Below are positions 35,225 to 45,250 of a stretch of DNA of 64,000 nt, one piece after another. How positions within the stretch are numbered: the stretch's first letter is position 1; each line of letters starts with the position of its first letter. The position numbers were made by a program, and so were the translations under genes. This DNA comes from Sulfurovaceae bacterium (lineage in GTDB: Bacteria > Campylobacterota > Campylobacteria > Campylobacterales > Sulfurovaceae). The notes under the pieces were generated by a model. It was given only the letters and a program-made list of their open reading frames with translations, was not told the origin of the DNA and did no database searches. Location: the NCBI GenBank assembly GCA_028714675.1, contig JAQTLV010000001.1, forward strand, positions 165,507-229,506, read 5' to 3'.

Positions 35225-35310
35225 TGGCGGACAGAGGGGGATTCGAACCCCCGGTACTCTCGTACGGCCGCGTTCCAGGCGACTAGATTAAACCACTCTC
35301 CCATCTGTCC
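35225..35310 (-). tRNA. tRNA-Ser (GGA)
   Basis: On the minus strand the acceptor GGACAGA pairs with TCTGTCC. The anticodon stem GTCGC/GCGGC flanks CTGGAAC (anticodon GGA). A long variable arm, discriminator G and encoded CCA are present. It borders the accessory islet. Confidence 0.97.
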
Positions 35311-35365
35311 AAGAACTGGAATTGTATCTTAATCTATTTTAAGAGAAATTGAGTTATACTTTCAT

Positions 35366-35476
35366 CCGCCTCTCTTTAGACCTATGCAACGGCTACTCAA
35401 GGAACCGAGTCAGGATGGGAACATAGCAGCTCACCTTGTTTGGTTGTGTGCCGTAGGTATCTGGGGGGAGGTTTTT
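35366..35476 (+). ncRNA. ffs: signal recognition particle RNA (4.5S, small type)
   Basis: The apical domain shows the conserved GTCAGGATGGGAACATAGCA segment (SRP54/Ffh-binding internal loops and tetraloop region). The 5' part (CCTCTC..., GACCTATGC, ACGGC) pairs with the 3' part (GCCGT, AGGTATC, GGGGGAGG). A T-run at 35473-35477 ends the transcript and runs into the stop of the convergent ATPase gene. It works with Ffh to target membrane proteins. End positions are approximate. Confidence 0.85.
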
Positions 35477-36542
35477 AAACCTCAAAATCAGCTAAACTCC
35501 ACTCATAAAATGGCATCGCCTCAAATCTAATCCCATCAATTATATATTCATAAGTATTTGCAACTGTAATGATTTTTGCATCTTGAATTTCGGCAAGTTT
35601 TAGTTTAGATATGTTTTTTTGACACTTTGCCCATACCGCCTCTTCACTATCAAAGGGTGCCAAGATAGTCAAAACCCCATCAGTATAGAGATACCCTAGA
35701 TTATAAAATGAGCAGATCTCCTCATCTTTTTTTAAAAGTTCAAGTACTACGGCTTGTTCAAAAAGCATTATAAATGTTAGATTTTGGTTTAGATATTTTG
35801 TGATGGCGTTATCATAAAATATTAGCTTTTTTGATGCACTTGGTTGATAGTCTTCTACTAGATGGATAACTCCTTCGGCATGTAATCGGTCTATAGTTTT
35901 ATATAACCAGTCTTTGGAGATTTTAAAATACTCCTTGCATCTCGTGTAGATTTGATTGACACTTATCTGCTTAGTTGCAAACAGAGCAAGAAATCCTAGT
36001 AGTCTCATCTCTTCAGGGCTAAATCTACTTTTTAGAAACTCTTTTGTTTCAAAAGGTGTAGCTTTATGTGATATAGCAAATCGTGGCAATGAACCTATTT
36101 TGAGATAGTGAGAGAAACTCGCAGTTGTATTCGCAGAATTTTCAAATGCCAAAAACTCTTCAAAGTCAAGAGGTGTAAGTTTGATTTGCATAAAGTTATC
36201 ATCTTCTATAGGTTCTCTAGTTAGTATTATCAACTGGTTTACTTTTGGCAAAGATATATCTTTATCATCATAATGATCAAGGACGAGGGTTTCTATCTCT
36301 TGTTTGACTATAAAGTTTTGTATATTGGCTAGTGGGCTAAAAAGTATATTGGGATCATCCAAATCTATATAAAGTATATTTTTTTTATTTAAGTTCGCTA
36401 GATAATCAAGCACCAATGCACTCTTGCCTACACCTCTAGCACCAAAAAGGTTTATGCGAGGATGGTCATCAATCATACATTTTCTAGGTACAAAATTTTC
36501 ATTTTGCGGTAGATTTTGGTAAAAATATTCTAACATTTCCAT
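35475..36542 (-). CDS. P-loop ATPase with winged-helix and DUF4143-like C-terminus
   Basis: The 355-residue protein has Walker A GARGVGKSALV at about 34-44, and a Walker-B-like ILYIDLDD and later TLVLDHYDD. A C-terminal region with TRCKEYFKISKDWLYKTIDR (winged helix) follows. This matches the AAA_14/ATPase group of unknown role found as single genes in many Campylobacterota. It is divergent from the S10 operon (146 bases), and its stop abuts the SRP RNA terminator. Confidence 0.75.
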   Translation of the reverse strand: MEMLEYFYQNLPQNENFVPRKCMIDDHPRINLFGARGVGKSALVLDYLANLNKKNILYIDLDDPNILFSPLANIQNFIVKQEIETLVLDHYDDKDISLPKVNQLIILTREPIEDDNFMQIKLTPLDFEEFLAFENSANTTASFSHYLKIGSLPRFAISHKATPFETKEFLKSRFSPEEMRLLGFLALFATKQISVNQIYTRCKEYFKISKDWLYKTIDRLHAEGVIHLVEDYQPSASKKLIFYDNAITKYLNQNLTFIMLFEQAVVLELLKKDEEICSFYNLGYLYTDGVLTILAPFDSEEAVWAKCQKNISKLKLAEIQDAKIITVANTYEYIIDGIRFEAMPFYEWSLADFEV

Positions 36543-36604
36543 ATTTTTATCCTTTTCAAAAGGAAACTATTTTTAAAATTATACAAAATTTTGCTTTAAA
36601 CCTC

Positions 36605-36633
36605 TTGAGATTTTTAAGCGCTTCTGGTATAAT
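36605..36633 (+). promoter_or_regulatory. promoter of the S10-spc-alpha operon
   Basis: TTGAGA (36605-36610), 17 bases, then TATAAT (36628-36633) preceded by TGG (extended -10). It is the best sigma-70 promoter in the window. A small hairpin GTTGG/CCAAC (36652-36666) lies in the leader before rpsJ. Confidence 0.75.
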
Positions 36634-36688
36634 CTCGGTTCCAAAATTTATGTTGGCGATACCAACGAGTTCTTTAGAAAGGTAAAAT

Positions 36689-37000
36689 ATGGAAAGAATA
36701 AGACTTAAGCTTAAAGCTTATGATCACCGTGTTTTGGATAGATCAGTTGCATCTATCATAGACGCTGTTAAACGCACAGGTGCGGAGATACGAGGGCCAA
36801 TCCCAATGCCTACAAATATCAAACGCTACACAGTTTTGAGATCACCACATGTTAACAAAGACAGTCGTGAACAATTCGAAATAAGAATTCACGCGAGAAT
36901 GATTGATATCGTTTCTGCTACAGGAGATACTATAGATTCACTTATGAAACTTGACCTTGCTCCCGAGATAGAAGTAGAAATAAGATCAATGGACAAATAA
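36689..37000 (+). CDS. rpsJ: 30S ribosomal protein S10
   Basis: The 103 residues match S10: [36 protein letters not shown] and [13 protein letters not shown]10 is in the 30S head and also serves NusA-NusB antitermination. First gene of the operon, with an AAAGG site. Confidence 0.98.
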   Translation: MERIRLKLKAYDHRVLDRSVASIIDAVKRTGAEIRGPIPMPTNIKRYTVLRSPHVNKDSREQFEIRIHARMIDIVSATGDTIDSLMKLDLAPEIEVEIRSMDK

Positions 37001-37011
37001 GGAGTAAAGAA

Positions 37012-37593
37012 ATGGAATTTATCGTAGAAAAAATCGGTATGAGCAGAACTATTGATATCGCTAGTGCTCCTGTTACTTTACTTAAAGTGATTGAAACAAA
37101 AGTGTGCGAAGTAAGAGAAGACGGTAAAGCGTTGGTTGCTTATAACAGCTCTAAAAAATTAAACAAAAGTATAGAAGGTCAACAAGCTAAGTACGGTGTT
37201 ACAAAAGAGTTCAATAAGTTTATGACTATTGAAGTAGCAACAGGTACTGAGGCTGGTGATTTGAATGTAGCCGCTCTTGGAGAAGCAGTGTTAGTTAAAA
37301 CAACTTTAACTTCAAAAGGTAGAGGTTTTACTGGTGTTGTAAAAAGACATGGGTTTGCTGGCGGTAGAGCTTCTCATGGACATAGAATGGGCAGAAGAAC
37401 AGGATCAATTGGTAACTGTGAATGGCCAGGTCGTGTTCAACCAGGTAAAAAAATGCCAGGTCAACACGGAAATACACAAGTAACTGTTAAAAATGATGTA
37501 CTTTCATTTGATAGTGAAAATGGCATATTAGTTTTGAAAGGTTCAATCCCAGGTCACAATGGTGCAAGAGGATTGGTAAGGATTGTTAAATGA
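37012..37593 (+). CDS. rplC: 50S ribosomal protein L3
   Basis: The 193 residues contain the L3 signature with [31 protein letters not shown] and [12 protein letters not shown]3 starts 50S assembly near the peptidyl transferase centre. It overlaps rplD by four bases (ATGA). Confidence 0.98.
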   Translation: MEFIVEKIGMSRTIDIASAPVTLLKVIETKVCEVREDGKALVAYNSSKKLNKSIEGQQAKYGVTKEFNKFMTIEVATGTEAGDLNVAALGEAVLVKTTLTSKGRGFTGVVKRHGFAGGRASHGHRMGRRTGSIGNCEWPGRVQPGKKMPGQHGNTQVTVKNDVLSFDSENGILVLKGSIPGHNGARGLVRIVK

Positions 37594-38183
37594 GTAAACC
37601 AGTATTAATCAAAAGCGATGCACTTCCAAAAGAATTTTTAGAAGTACATCCGCATAATTTATATCTTTATTGTAAGTCTTATGCTGCATCAGTTAGATCA
37701 AATACAGCTAAAACAAAAACAAGAGCAGAAGTAAGCGGTGGTGGTAAAAAACCATTTGCACAAAAAGGTGGCGGTAGAGCTAGACAAGGTTCGATTAGAG
37801 CTCCACACTATAAAGGTGGCGGTGTTGCATTCGGTCCAACAAACAATAGAAACTACAACCAAAAAATTAACAAAAAACAAAAGAAATTGGCTCTTTGGCA
37901 TGCAATTGCTGAAAAAACTGCTAATGATAGATTGTTTGTAACTGATTCAATAGTAATCGAATCTGGTAAAACAAAAGATGCAATTGCTCTTATAAATGCA
38001 CTTGGTCAAAGAGATGTATTAATAGTAAAAGAGATGATTGATGATAAAACATTTTTGGCGTTTAGAAATGTTAACAATGCTTACCTAATAGAGAGTAATG
38101 AGTTAAATGCATATCTTGCAGCTGCTTATAGTTCTATTATTATGGAAAAAGCAGTATTTGAAAAAATGACGAAAGAGGCTTAA
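37590..38183 (+). CDS. rplD: 50S ribosomal protein L4
   Basis: The 197 residues contain the L4 loop region with [39 protein letters not shown] and [11 protein letters not shown]4 lines the exit tunnel, and in E. coli it also represses the S10 operon. An E. coli-like S10 leader is not obvious here. Confidence 0.97.
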   Translation: MSKPVLIKSDALPKEFLEVHPHNLYLYCKSYAASVRSNTAKTKTRAEVSGGGKKPFAQKGGGRARQGSIRAPHYKGGGVAFGPTNNRNYNQKINKKQKKLALWHAIAEKTANDRLFVTDSIVIESGKTKDAIALINALGQRDVLIVKEMIDDKTFLAFRNVNNAYLIESNELNAYLAAAYSSIIMEKAVFEKMTKEA

Positions 38184-38184
38184 G

Positions 38185-38466
38185 ATGGCAGATATTACAG
38201 ATATAAAAACAATCATGTATACCGAAAAATCACTTGGTCTTCAAGAGGCTGGCATAATAGTAGTTCAAACTTCTCCAAAAATGACAAAAAACGGTCTTAA
38301 AGAAGTATTTAGAGAATTTTTTGGTATCAGCCCACTTAAAATCAATTCTATGAGAGTTAATGGCAAGGTTAAAAGATTCAAAGGTATCCAAGGTAAAAGA
38401 AATGACACTAAGAAATTCTATGTTAAATTGCCTGAAGATGCAAAAATAGAAAGCTTAGCGGTATAA
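38185..38466 (+). CDS. rplW: 50S ribosomal protein L23
   Basis: The 93 residues fit L23: [33 protein letters not shown] and the basic loop [21 protein letters not shown]23 forms the docking site for trigger factor and SRP at the tunnel exit. It starts two bases after the rplD stop. Confidence 0.96.
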   Translation: MADITDIKTIMYTEKSLGLQEAGIIVVQTSPKMTKNGLKEVFREFFGISPLKINSMRVNGKVKRFKGIQGKRNDTKKFYVKLPEDAKIESLAV

Positions 38467-38476
38467 GGAGTAGAGA

Positions 38477-39304
38477 ATGGCAATAAAAACATATAAACCA
38501 TATACGCCTAGCAGAAGATATATGTCAAATCTTGACAATAGCGATATCACGGCTAAGGCAAGTGTTAGAAGTTTGCTTATAAAACTTCCTGCAACGGCTG
38601 GTAGAAACAATAACGGTAGAATCACTTCAAGACATAAAGAAGCAGGTGCTAAAAAACTATATCGTATCATCGATTTCAAAAGAAACAAATTTGAAATAGA
38701 AGGAACAGTTGCTACTGTTGAGTACGATCCAAATAGAAACTGTAGAATTTGTCTTGTTAAATATGTTGATGGAGATAGAAGATATATACTTCAACCAAAA
38801 GGTCTAAATGTTGGCGATAAAGTAATTTCATCTAAAGAAATAGTTGATATTAAAGCTGGCAACACTATGAAACTAGCTAACATCCCAGTTGGTACACTTG
38901 TACACAACATAGAACTTAGCCCAGGTCATGGTGGACAACTTGCAAGAAGTGCTGGTGGATATGCTCAAATCATGGGTAGAGATGGCAAATATGTATCTCT
39001 AAGACTTCCATCAAGCGAGATGAGATATGTATTGGGTGAGTGTTTAGCTACAGTTGGTGCTGTTGGTAATGAAGATTTTTCTAACATCGTTATCGGTAAA
39101 GCTGGTAGAAACAGACATCTTGGCATCAGACCTCAAACTAGAGGTAGTGCGATGAACCCAGTAGATCACCCACATGGTGGTGGTGAAGGTAAGACAGGTT
39201 CTTCTGGACATCCAGTTTCACCTTGGGGCACACCTGCTAAAGGTTATAAAACTCGTAAGAAAAAAGCTAGCGATAAATTAATTATCTCTAGAAGAAAAAA
39301 GTAA
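38477..39304 (+). CDS. rplB: 50S ribosomal protein L2
   Basis: The 275 residues match L2: [17 protein letters not shown], the RNA-binding middle with [19 protein letters not shown], and the C-terminal [15 protein letters not shown] with the conserved His. L2 supports peptidyl transfer and subunit joining. AAGGAG precedes the start. Confidence 0.98.
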   Translation: MAIKTYKPYTPSRRYMSNLDNSDITAKASVRSLLIKLPATAGRNNNGRITSRHKEAGAKKLYRIIDFKRNKFEIEGTVATVEYDPNRNCRICLVKYVDGDRRYILQPKGLNVGDKVISSKEIVDIKAGNTMKLANIPVGTLVHNIELSPGHGGQLARSAGGYAQIMGRDGKYVSLRLPSSEMRYVLGECLATVGAVGNEDFSNIVIGKAGRNRHLGIRPQTRGSAMNPVDHPHGGGEGKTGSSGHPVSPWGTPAKGYKTRKKKASDKLIISRRKK

Positions 39305-39315
39305 GGGGTTAAGAT

Positions 39316-39594
39316 ATGGCAAGATCAACTAAAAAAGGTCCATTTATCGATGAGCATCTTAAAAAGAAAGTTCTAAAAGCTAAAGAAGAAGGTTCAAATA
39401 AACCTATAAAAACTTGGTCAAGAAGATCTACGATTTTCCCAGAGTTTATTGGACTAACTATTAATGTTCACAATGGAAGACAATTTATTCCTGTATTTGT
39501 AACTGAAAACCATGTTGGTTACAAACTTGGCGAATTTGCACCAACAAGAACATTTAAAGGCCATAAAGGCACTGTTCAGAAGAAGGTAGGTTAA
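39316..39594 (+). CDS. rpsS: 30S ribosomal protein S19
   Basis: The 92 residues match S19: [39 protein letters not shown] and [14 protein letters not shown]. It binds the 16S rRNA 3' domain with S13. Confidence 0.98.
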   Translation: MARSTKKGPFIDEHLKKKVLKAKEEGSNKPIKTWSRRSTIFPEFIGLTINVHNGRQFIPVFVTENHVGYKLGEFAPTRTFKGHKGTVQKKVG

Positions 39595-39596
39595 TC

Positions 39597-40163
39597 ATGA
39601 GTAGAGCATTAGTAAAACATGTAAGAGTTTCGCCTACAAAAGCAAGACTTATTGCACAAGAAGTACAAGGCATGAATGCTGAGCTTGCAATCGCAAGTTT
39701 GGAATTTATGGCAAACAAAGCAGCTGGTATCATATCTAAAGCTATCGCTTCTGCTGTAGCAAATGGTGATTTTGAACCACAAGAAGTAGAAATCACAAGC
39801 TGTAGAATAGATAGAGCATCTTATATAAAAAGATGGACTCCAAGAGCTAGAGGAACTGCAACAAGAATCCTCAAGCCAACTTCTCACATACTTGTAGAAG
39901 TTGCTCCAACTGGTAGTAAAAAAGAAGTAGAAGCTCCTAAAAAAGTTGCTGCAAAAGCTCCTAAAGTAGAAGCAAAAGAAACTCCAGCAAAAGAGACTCC
40001 AGTGAAAAAAGCTCCAGCAAAAAAAGCTGAAGTAGTAAGCGAAGAGAAGCCAAAAAAAGCTCCAGCAAAAAAAGTTGAAACTTCGAAAGAAGAGGAACCT
40101 AAAAAAGCTCCAGCAAAAAAAGCTGCTCCAAAAGCTAAAAAATCAGACGAGAAGGATGCATAA
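39597..40163 (+). CDS. rplV: 50S ribosomal protein L22 with long Lys/Ala/Pro C-terminal tail
   Basis: Residues 1 to about 104 are a normal L22 ([47 protein letters not shown]), which lines the exit tunnel and is a macrolide site. The remaining 84 residues are an added tail made of KKAPAKK-type repeats mixed with Glu-rich spacers. A usual L22 is about 110 residues. Its DNA is repetitive (39960-40140). Such tails are known in some Campylobacterota ribosomal proteins. Its role is unknown. The stop overlaps the rpsC start by one base. Confidence 0.95.
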   Translation: MSRALVKHVRVSPTKARLIAQEVQGMNAELAIASLEFMANKAAGIISKAIASAVANGDFEPQEVEITSCRIDRASYIKRWTPRARGTATRILKPTSHILVEVAPTGSKKEVEAPKKVAAKAPKVEAKETPAKETPVKKAPAKKAEVVSEEKPKKAPAKKVETSKEEEPKKAPAKKAAPKAKKSDEKDA

Positions 40164-40876
40164 TGGGACAAAAAGTTAATCCTATTGGTCTAAGACTTGG
40201 AATAAATAGAAACTGGGAATCAAGATGGTTCCCAGCAAAAGACAGAGCAGCAAATTTTATAGCTGAAGATTATAAAATCAGAAAATATCTTAAAAAAGAG
40301 CTTTTCTTTGCTGGCATTAGTAACATTATAATTGAGAGAACTGCTAAAAAAGTTAGAATCACTCTTGTTACTGCAAGACCAGGTATCGTAATCGGTAAAA
40401 AAGGTGAAGATATAGAGAAACTAAAAAACAAAGTTGCTGCAATGGTTGGCAAAGATGTTGCTCTTAATATAAAAGAAGAAAAAAGACCACAAGCTTCAGC
40501 TCAACTTGCTAGTGAAAGTATTGCTACTCAACTAGAAAGAAGGGTTGCATTTAGAAGAGCTATGAAAAAAGTTATTCAAGGTGCATTGAAATCTGGCGCT
40601 AAAGGAATCAAAATTTCTGTTGCTGGAAGACTTGGTGGTGCTGAGATAGCTAGAACTGAATGGTATCTAGAAGGAAGAGTTCCACTTCACACACTTAGAG
40701 CTAAAATCGATTACGGTTTTGCAGAAGCTCATACTACTTATGGAATCATAGGTATCAAAGTGTGGATATTTAAAGGCGAAGTACTTCAAAAAGGTATCCA
40801 AGCTGAAGTAAAAGAAGATAGAAAAGATAGTAGAAAACCTGCTAGAAGAAGAGGTGACCAAAATGTTAATGCCTAA
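40163..40876 (+). CDS. rpsC: 30S ribosomal protein S3
   Basis: The 237 residues match S3: [20 protein letters not shown], the KH domain with [20 protein letters not shown], and a second domain with [21 protein letters not shown]3 guards the mRNA entry channel. Overlaps the rplP start. Confidence 0.98.
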   Translation: MGQKVNPIGLRLGINRNWESRWFPAKDRAANFIAEDYKIRKYLKKELFFAGISNIIIERTAKKVRITLVTARPGIVIGKKGEDIEKLKNKVAAMVGKDVALNIKEEKRPQASAQLASESIATQLERRVAFRRAMKKVIQGALKSGAKGIKISVAGRLGGAEIARTEWYLEGRVPLHTLRAKIDYGFAEAHTTYGIIGIKVWIFKGEVLQKGIQAEVKEDRKDSRKPARRRGDQNVNA

Positions 40877-41288
40877 AAGAAGTAAATACAGAAAAGTAAT
40901 GAAGGGCCGTAACCGTGGTATGGCTCAAAATGGTAATAGAATCGAATTTGGCGAGTATGCTATCAAAGCTACTGAAGCTGGAAGAATTGATTCTAGACAA
41001 ATAGAATCAGCTCGTATCTCTATGACAAGAAAAGTTGCGAGACAAGGTAAAAGCTGGATTAGAGTATTCCCTGCAAAACCAATTACTAAAAAACCACTTG
41101 AAACAAGAATGGGTAAAGGTAAAGGTGGCGTTGATAAATGGGTTATGAATATTGAGCCAGGCAGAATTATATTTGAGATGGCAGGAGTAAGTGAAGAATT
41201 AGCAAGAGAAGCTTTGGCTTTGGCTTGTTACAAACTTCCATTTAAAACTAAAATCATCTCTTTGAAGGATAGCAATGAAGTATATTGA
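40863..41288 (+). CDS. rplP: 50S ribosomal protein L16
   Basis: Start at the ATG 40863, which gives the canonical [19 protein letters not shown] and lies behind GAGGTG; the GTG nine bases earlier is less likely. The 141 residues include AMGKGKGG-like [14 protein letters not shown]16 helps position tRNA in the A site. Overlaps both neighbours. Confidence 0.97.
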   Translation: MLMPKRSKYRKVMKGRNRGMAQNGNRIEFGEYAIKATEAGRIDSRQIESARISMTRKVARQGKSWIRVFPAKPITKKPLETRMGKGKGGVDKWVMNIEPGRIIFEMAGVSEELAREALALACYKLPFKTKIISLKDSNEVY

Positions 41289-41466
41289 TTTAGAAGCTAA
41301 AAACGAAGTAGAACTTTTAGAAATGCTAAAAGCTAAAAAAATAGAGTTATTCACACTTAATGCAAAGTTGAAAACTATGCAATTAACAAATACAAGTGAA
41401 TTAAGAAGTGCGAAAAAAGATATCGCAAGAATCCAAACAGCCTTAAGTGCTGTGAGATCAAAATAA
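41275..41466 (+). CDS. rpmC: 50S ribosomal protein L29
   Basis: The 63 residues form two helices with [20 protein letters not shown] and the L29 signature near [18 protein letters not shown]. It sits at the tunnel exit beside L23. The start overlaps the rplP end by 14 bases. Confidence 0.95.
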   Translation: MKYIDLEAKNEVELLEMLKAKKIELFTLNAKLKTMQLTNTSELRSAKKDIARIQTALSAVRSK

Positions 41467-41476
41467 AGGACTGGAT

Positions 41477-41725
41477 ATGCCAAAAAGAGAAATCACAGGA
41501 ACAGTCATAAAAAGAGCTGGCGATAAATCAGCAACTGTTTTGGTAGAAAGAAAAGTATTACATCCTAGATATCATAAAACAGTTAAAAGATTTAAAAAAT
41601 ATATCATACATGATGAAGCAAATACACTTAATGTTGGTGATGTTGTAAGTGCTGTTGAGTGCAGACCATTATCAAAAAGCAAAAGCTTTAGACTGCTTAA
41701 TATCGTAAAAAGAGGAGAACTATAA
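41477..41725 (+). CDS. rpsQ: 30S ribosomal protein S17
   Basis: The 82 residues match S17: [39 protein letters not shown] and [20 protein letters not shown]. One-base overlap with rplN. Confidence 0.97.
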   Translation: MPKREITGTVIKRAGDKSATVLVERKVLHPRYHKTVKRFKKYIIHDEANTLNVGDVVSAVECRPLSKSKSFRLLNIVKRGEL

Positions 41726-42093
41726 TGATCCAAAGTTTTACAAGATTAACAGTTGCTGACAATAGTGGTGCTAAAGAAATTATGTGTATCAAGGTACTCG
41801 GCGGAAGTAAAAGAAGATATGCAACAGTTGGTGATGTTATCATCGCTTCAGTTAAAAAAGCTTTACCAAATGGAAAAATCAAAAAAGGTAAAGTTGTAAA
41901 AGCTGTTGTTGTTAGAACAAAAAAAGAAGTTCAAAGAGAAAATGGTGCACTTATCAGATTTGATGATAATGCAGCGGTTATCATAGATGACAAAAGAGAA
42001 CCAATCGGTACTCGTATTTTTGGACCAGTAAGCCGTGAAACTAGATATGCTGGATTTATGAAAATCGTTTCACTAGCACCGGAGGTATGGTAA
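41725..42093 (+). CDS. rplN: 50S ribosomal protein L14
   Basis: The 122 residues match L14: [40 protein letters not shown] and [12 protein letters not shown]14 forms intersubunit bridges. Confidence 0.98.
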   Translation: MIQSFTRLTVADNSGAKEIMCIKVLGGSKRRYATVGDVIIASVKKALPNGKIKKGKVVKAVVVRTKKEVQRENGALIRFDDNAAVIIDDKREPIGTRIFGPVSRETRYAGFMKIVSLAPEVW

Positions 42094-42323
42094 TGAAAAA
42101 GTTTAAAATCAAAAAAGGCGATAATGTGCAAATTATCGCTGGTGATGATAAAGGCAAAACTGGGGTAGTTCTTGAAGTGCTAACAAAAAAAGATGCCGTT
42201 ATCATAGCAGGATGCAAAGTAGCTAAAAAAGCTATCAAGCCAACTGAAGAGAACAAAAGCGGTGGATTTGCAAACAAAGAAATGCCGATTCATATCTCTA
42301 ATGTAAAAAAAGTAGAGGAATAG
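42093..42323 (+). CDS. rplX: 50S ribosomal protein L24
   Basis: I place the start at the ATG 42093, seven bases behind GGAGG; an ATG at 42087 is too close to it. The 76 residues match L24: [20 protein letters not shown] and [10 protein letters not shown]. The start overlaps the rplN stop by one base. Confidence 0.96.
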   Translation: MKKFKIKKGDNVQIIAGDDKGKTGVVLEVLTKKDAVIIAGCKVAKKAIKPTEENKSGGFANKEMPIHISNVKKVEE

Positions 42324-42327
42324 TCCA

Positions 42328-42873
42328 ATGAGTAGAATGAAGCAAAAGTACAATGACATCGTTCCAGCACTAAGAGAAGCTTGTGGTGTGGAAAATGCGA
42401 TGCAGACACCAAAGCTTGAAAAAATAGTAATTAGTGTAGGAGCTGGTGAAGAGGGTAAAGATGCAAAACTTATCCAAAACATGGCTGATACAATTTCTCT
42501 AATTGCTGGTCAAAAAGCAATTATAACTAATGCAAAAAAATCAGTTGCTGGTTTCAAAGCTAGAGAAGGTGCTCCAAGTGGTATCAAAGTTACATTGAGA
42601 GGTACAAATATGTACACTTTCTTTGATAAACTTATCTCAATCGCTCTTCCAAGAGTTAAAGACTTCAGAGGAGTTCCAAGACGTGGATTTGATGGTAGAG
42701 GTAACTATAACTTTGGATTACAAGAGCAATTGATGTTCCCAGAAGTTGTATATGATAATATTATAAAAACTCACGGTATGAATATCACAATCATTACTAG
42801 CACCGAAGATGACAAACAAGCTTTTACCCTTTTAGAAAAGCTTGGTATGCCATTTGCTAAAGGGAGAAACTAA
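42328..42873 (+). CDS. rplE: 50S ribosomal protein L5
   Basis: The 181 residues match L5: [55 protein letters not shown] and [17 protein letters not shown]5 binds 5S rRNA. One-base overlap with rpsZ. Confidence 0.98.
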   Translation: MSRMKQKYNDIVPALREACGVENAMQTPKLEKIVISVGAGEEGKDAKLIQNMADTISLIAGQKAIITNAKKSVAGFKAREGAPSGIKVTLRGTNMYTFFDKLISIALPRVKDFRGVPRRGFDGRGNYNFGLQEQLMFPEVVYDNIIKTHGMNITIITSTEDDKQAFTLLEKLGMPFAKGRN

Positions 42874-43058
42874 TGGCTAAAAAATCAATGATCAACAAGC
42901 AACAAAGAAAAGCTAAATTTTCTTCAAGAGCTTACACAAGATGTTCAATTTGCGGAAGACCTCACTCAGTATATCAAGATTTTGGTATTTGTCGTGTGTG
43001 TTTAAGAAAAATGGCCAATGAAGGTCTAATACCTGGCATGCGTAAAGCTAGCTGGTAA
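42873..43058 (+). CDS. rpsZ: 30S ribosomal protein S14, zinc-binding type
   Basis: The 61 residues are the short C+ form of S14. The zinc ribbon is [20 protein letters not shown] (Cys-x2-Cys-x12-Cys-x2-Cys). The short zinc form is normal for this phylum, in contrast to the longer Cys-free S14 of gammaproteobacteria. Confidence 0.97.
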   Translation: MAKKSMINKQQRKAKFSSRAYTRCSICGRPHSVYQDFGICRVCLRKMANEGLIPGMRKASW

Positions 43059-43072
43059 TTAAGGAGTAAAAG

Positions 43073-43468
43073 ATGATGACAGACATAATTGCAGACTCTC
43101 TTACTCGAATAAGAAATGCTGCACAAAGAAGATTGGATGTAACTACACTATTACACGCTAACTCTATTGAAGCAATTGTTTCTATTCTTGTAAACAAGGG
43201 CTACCTTGAGAGTTACACGGTAAATGAAGATGGTAATAAAAAAACTATTTCAGTAGTTGTAAAATACGATGAAAATGGCAGAAGCATGATTAATGAAATC
43301 AAAAGAATTTCTAGCCCAGGTCGTCGTGTACATAAAGGTAAAGATGAAATTAGATCATTTAAAAATGGTTATGGTACGCTAGTGGTTTCAACTAGCAAAG
43401 GCGTTTTGCCAAATGATGAAGCATATAAGCTCGGCGTTGGCGGCGAAGTTATGTGTAGTGTATGGTAA
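43073..43468 (+). CDS. rpsH: 30S ribosomal protein S8
   Basis: The 131 residues match S8: [33 protein letters not shown] and the C-terminal [20 protein letters not shown]. Two ATGs in tandem (43073, 43076) follow AAGGAG; either could serve. S8 represses the spc operon in E. coli. Confidence 0.97.
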   Translation: MMTDIIADSLTRIRNAAQRRLDVTTLLHANSIEAIVSILVNKGYLESYTVNEDGNKKTISVVVKYDENGRSMINEIKRISSPGRRVHKGKDEIRSFKNGYGTLVVSTSKGVLPNDEAYKLGVGGEVMCSVW

Positions 43469-43477
43469 GGAGATAAT

Positions 43478-44020
43478 ATGTCAAGAGTTGGAAAAAAACC
43501 AGTAGAAATAGCAAATGGCATAAATGTTTCACTTGATGGTACACAACTAGTAGCTAAAAAAGGCAATCTAGAAAAAAGACTTGAAACACATGGCCGTGTA
43601 GATGTTAAAATTGAAGACGGAAAAGTTGAATTTGTAAGAAATGGCGAAGATAAACAAAGTGCAGCATATTGGGGTACTTATAGATCATTGTTTAACAATA
43701 TTGTAGTAGGTCTTGATCAAGGCTTTACTAAAACTTTAGAAATCAATGGTGTTGGTTACAGAGCAAATATTCAAGGTAATACATTAGTTATGCAACTAGG
43801 TTTTTCACATGATATTAACTTTGAGATACCAGCTGGAGTTGAGATTAAAGTTGAGAAAAATATCATTACTATAAATGGTACTGATAAACAACAAGTTGGT
43901 CAGACGGCAGCTGAAATCAGAGAATTTAGACCACCTGAGCCTTACAAAGGTAAAGGTGTTAAATATACTGACGAAGTTATTATTAGAAAAGCTGGTAAAT
44001 CAGCTGGTAAGAAAAAGTAA
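43478..44020 (+). CDS. rplF: 50S ribosomal protein L6
   Basis: The 180 residues match L6: [36 protein letters not shown] and [18 protein letters not shown] with the C-terminal Lys-rich end. It contacts the GTPase centre. Confidence 0.98.
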   Translation: MSRVGKKPVEIANGINVSLDGTQLVAKKGNLEKRLETHGRVDVKIEDGKVEFVRNGEDKQSAAYWGTYRSLFNNIVVGLDQGFTKTLEINGVGYRANIQGNTLVMQLGFSHDINFEIPAGVEIKVEKNIITINGTDKQQVGQTAAEIREFRPPEPYKGKGVKYTDEVIIRKAGKSAGKKK

Positions 44021-44031
44021 GGGGGAGCTAG

Positions 44032-44388
44032 ATGTTAAAAAGTATTCAAAAAAGAAAAAATAGACTTCTATCCCAAAGAAAAGCTAGAGTTAGAAGCAAA
44101 GTGTCTGGCTGTGAAACAATGCCAAGATTGACAGTTTTCAAATCAAACAAATATTTTTATGCGCAAGCCATAAATGACACAACTGGGCATACTATAGCTT
44201 ATGCAGATGGTAGAAAAATGGGTTTAAAAGCGAATAAAGAAGATGTTAAGAAAGTTGCAGCTGCTATGGCAGAAGCACTTAAAAAAGCTAATATCGAAAC
44301 TGTAAAATTTGACAGAAACGGTTATCTCTATCATGGCGTAATTGCATCTTTTGCTGATGCTCTTAGAGAATCTGGTATAAAGTTGTAA
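44032..44388 (+). CDS. rplR: 50S ribosomal protein L18
   Basis: The 118 residues match L18: [32 protein letters not shown] and [20 protein letters not shown]. It binds 5S rRNA with L5. GGGGGAG ribosome site. Confidence 0.97.
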   Translation: MLKSIQKRKNRLLSQRKARVRSKVSGCETMPRLTVFKSNKYFYAQAINDTTGHTIAYADGRKMGLKANKEDVKKVAAAMAEALKKANIETVKFDRNGYLYHGVIASFADALRESGIKL

Positions 44389-44397
44389 GGATAAGAA

Positions 44398-44841
44398 ATG
44401 GAAGCGATAAACAGAGAAAATTTCGAAGAATCAATAGTTAATATTGGTCGTGTAACAAAAGTTGTTAAGGGTGGTAGAAGATTTAGATTTACTGCTCTTG
44501 TCGTTGTTGGCGATAAAAACGGTACAGTAGGGTATGGTTTTGGTAAAGCCAAAGAGGTTCCAGATGCAATTAAAAAAGCAGTTGATGATGCATTTAAAAA
44601 TTTAGTTAAAATCAATATCAAAGGCTCAACAATAGCTCACGATATTGAACACAAATTTAATGCAAGCCGTATACTTCTTAGACCTGCTAGTGAAGGTACA
44701 GGGGTAATCGCCGGTGGAGCTGCTCGTCCTGTAATAGAGCTTGCTGGAATTAAAGATATCCTTACTAAATCAATTGGTTCTAACAATCCAAACAATCTTG
44801 TAAGAGCAACAATTCAAGCTCTTTCAAGAATCAAAGCATAA
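44398..44841 (+). CDS. rpsE: 30S ribosomal protein S5
   Basis: The 147 residues match S5: [16 protein letters not shown]-like [38 protein letters not shown] and [20 protein letters not shown]. rplO follows after nine bases, so there is no room for rpmD (L30). Confidence 0.98.
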   Translation: MEAINRENFEESIVNIGRVTKVVKGGRRFRFTALVVVGDKNGTVGYGFGKAKEVPDAIKKAVDDAFKNLVKINIKGSTIAHDIEHKFNASRILLRPASEGTGVIAGGAARPVIELAGIKDILTKSIGSNNPNNLVRATIQALSRIKA

Positions 44842-44850
44842 GGAGAAGAT

Positions 44851-45249
44851 ATGTCTTTACACAATTTACAACCAGCCGTTGGTTCTACTAGAGAAACAAA
44901 AAGACTTGGTCGTGGACAAGGTTCAGGACAAGGTAAAACATCTGGTAAAGGGCACAAAGGTCAAAAAGCTAGAAAAGGTTACAATGAAAAAAGAGGTTTT
45001 GAAGGCGGACAACAACCACTTTACAAAAGACTTCCTAAAATTGGATTTACCTCTAGAGTAGAAAAACCATATGTAATCAATGTAGAAAAAGTAACAGCAG
45101 TAGCTGAACTTGCTGAGATTACAATGGAAAGTATCAGAAGCGTTTATAAACTACAAAAAAGTGTAACAAGAGTTAAACTAATAGGTAGCAGCGCTAAAAC
45201 CCTAGCTTCAAAAATAAAAGATGAAGCAGTAACTACAACTGGAAAATAA
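44851..45249 (+). CDS. rplO: 50S ribosomal protein L15
   Basis: The 132 residues match L15: [39 protein letters not shown] and [18 protein letters not shown]. It follows rpsE directly. Confidence 0.97.
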   Translation: MSLHNLQPAVGSTRETKRLGRGQGSGQGKTSGKGHKGQKARKGYNEKRGFEGGQQPLYKRLPKIGFTSRVEKPYVINVEKVTAVAELAEITMESIRSVYKLQKSVTRVKLIGSSAKTLASKIKDEAVTTTGK

Positions 45250-45250
45250 T

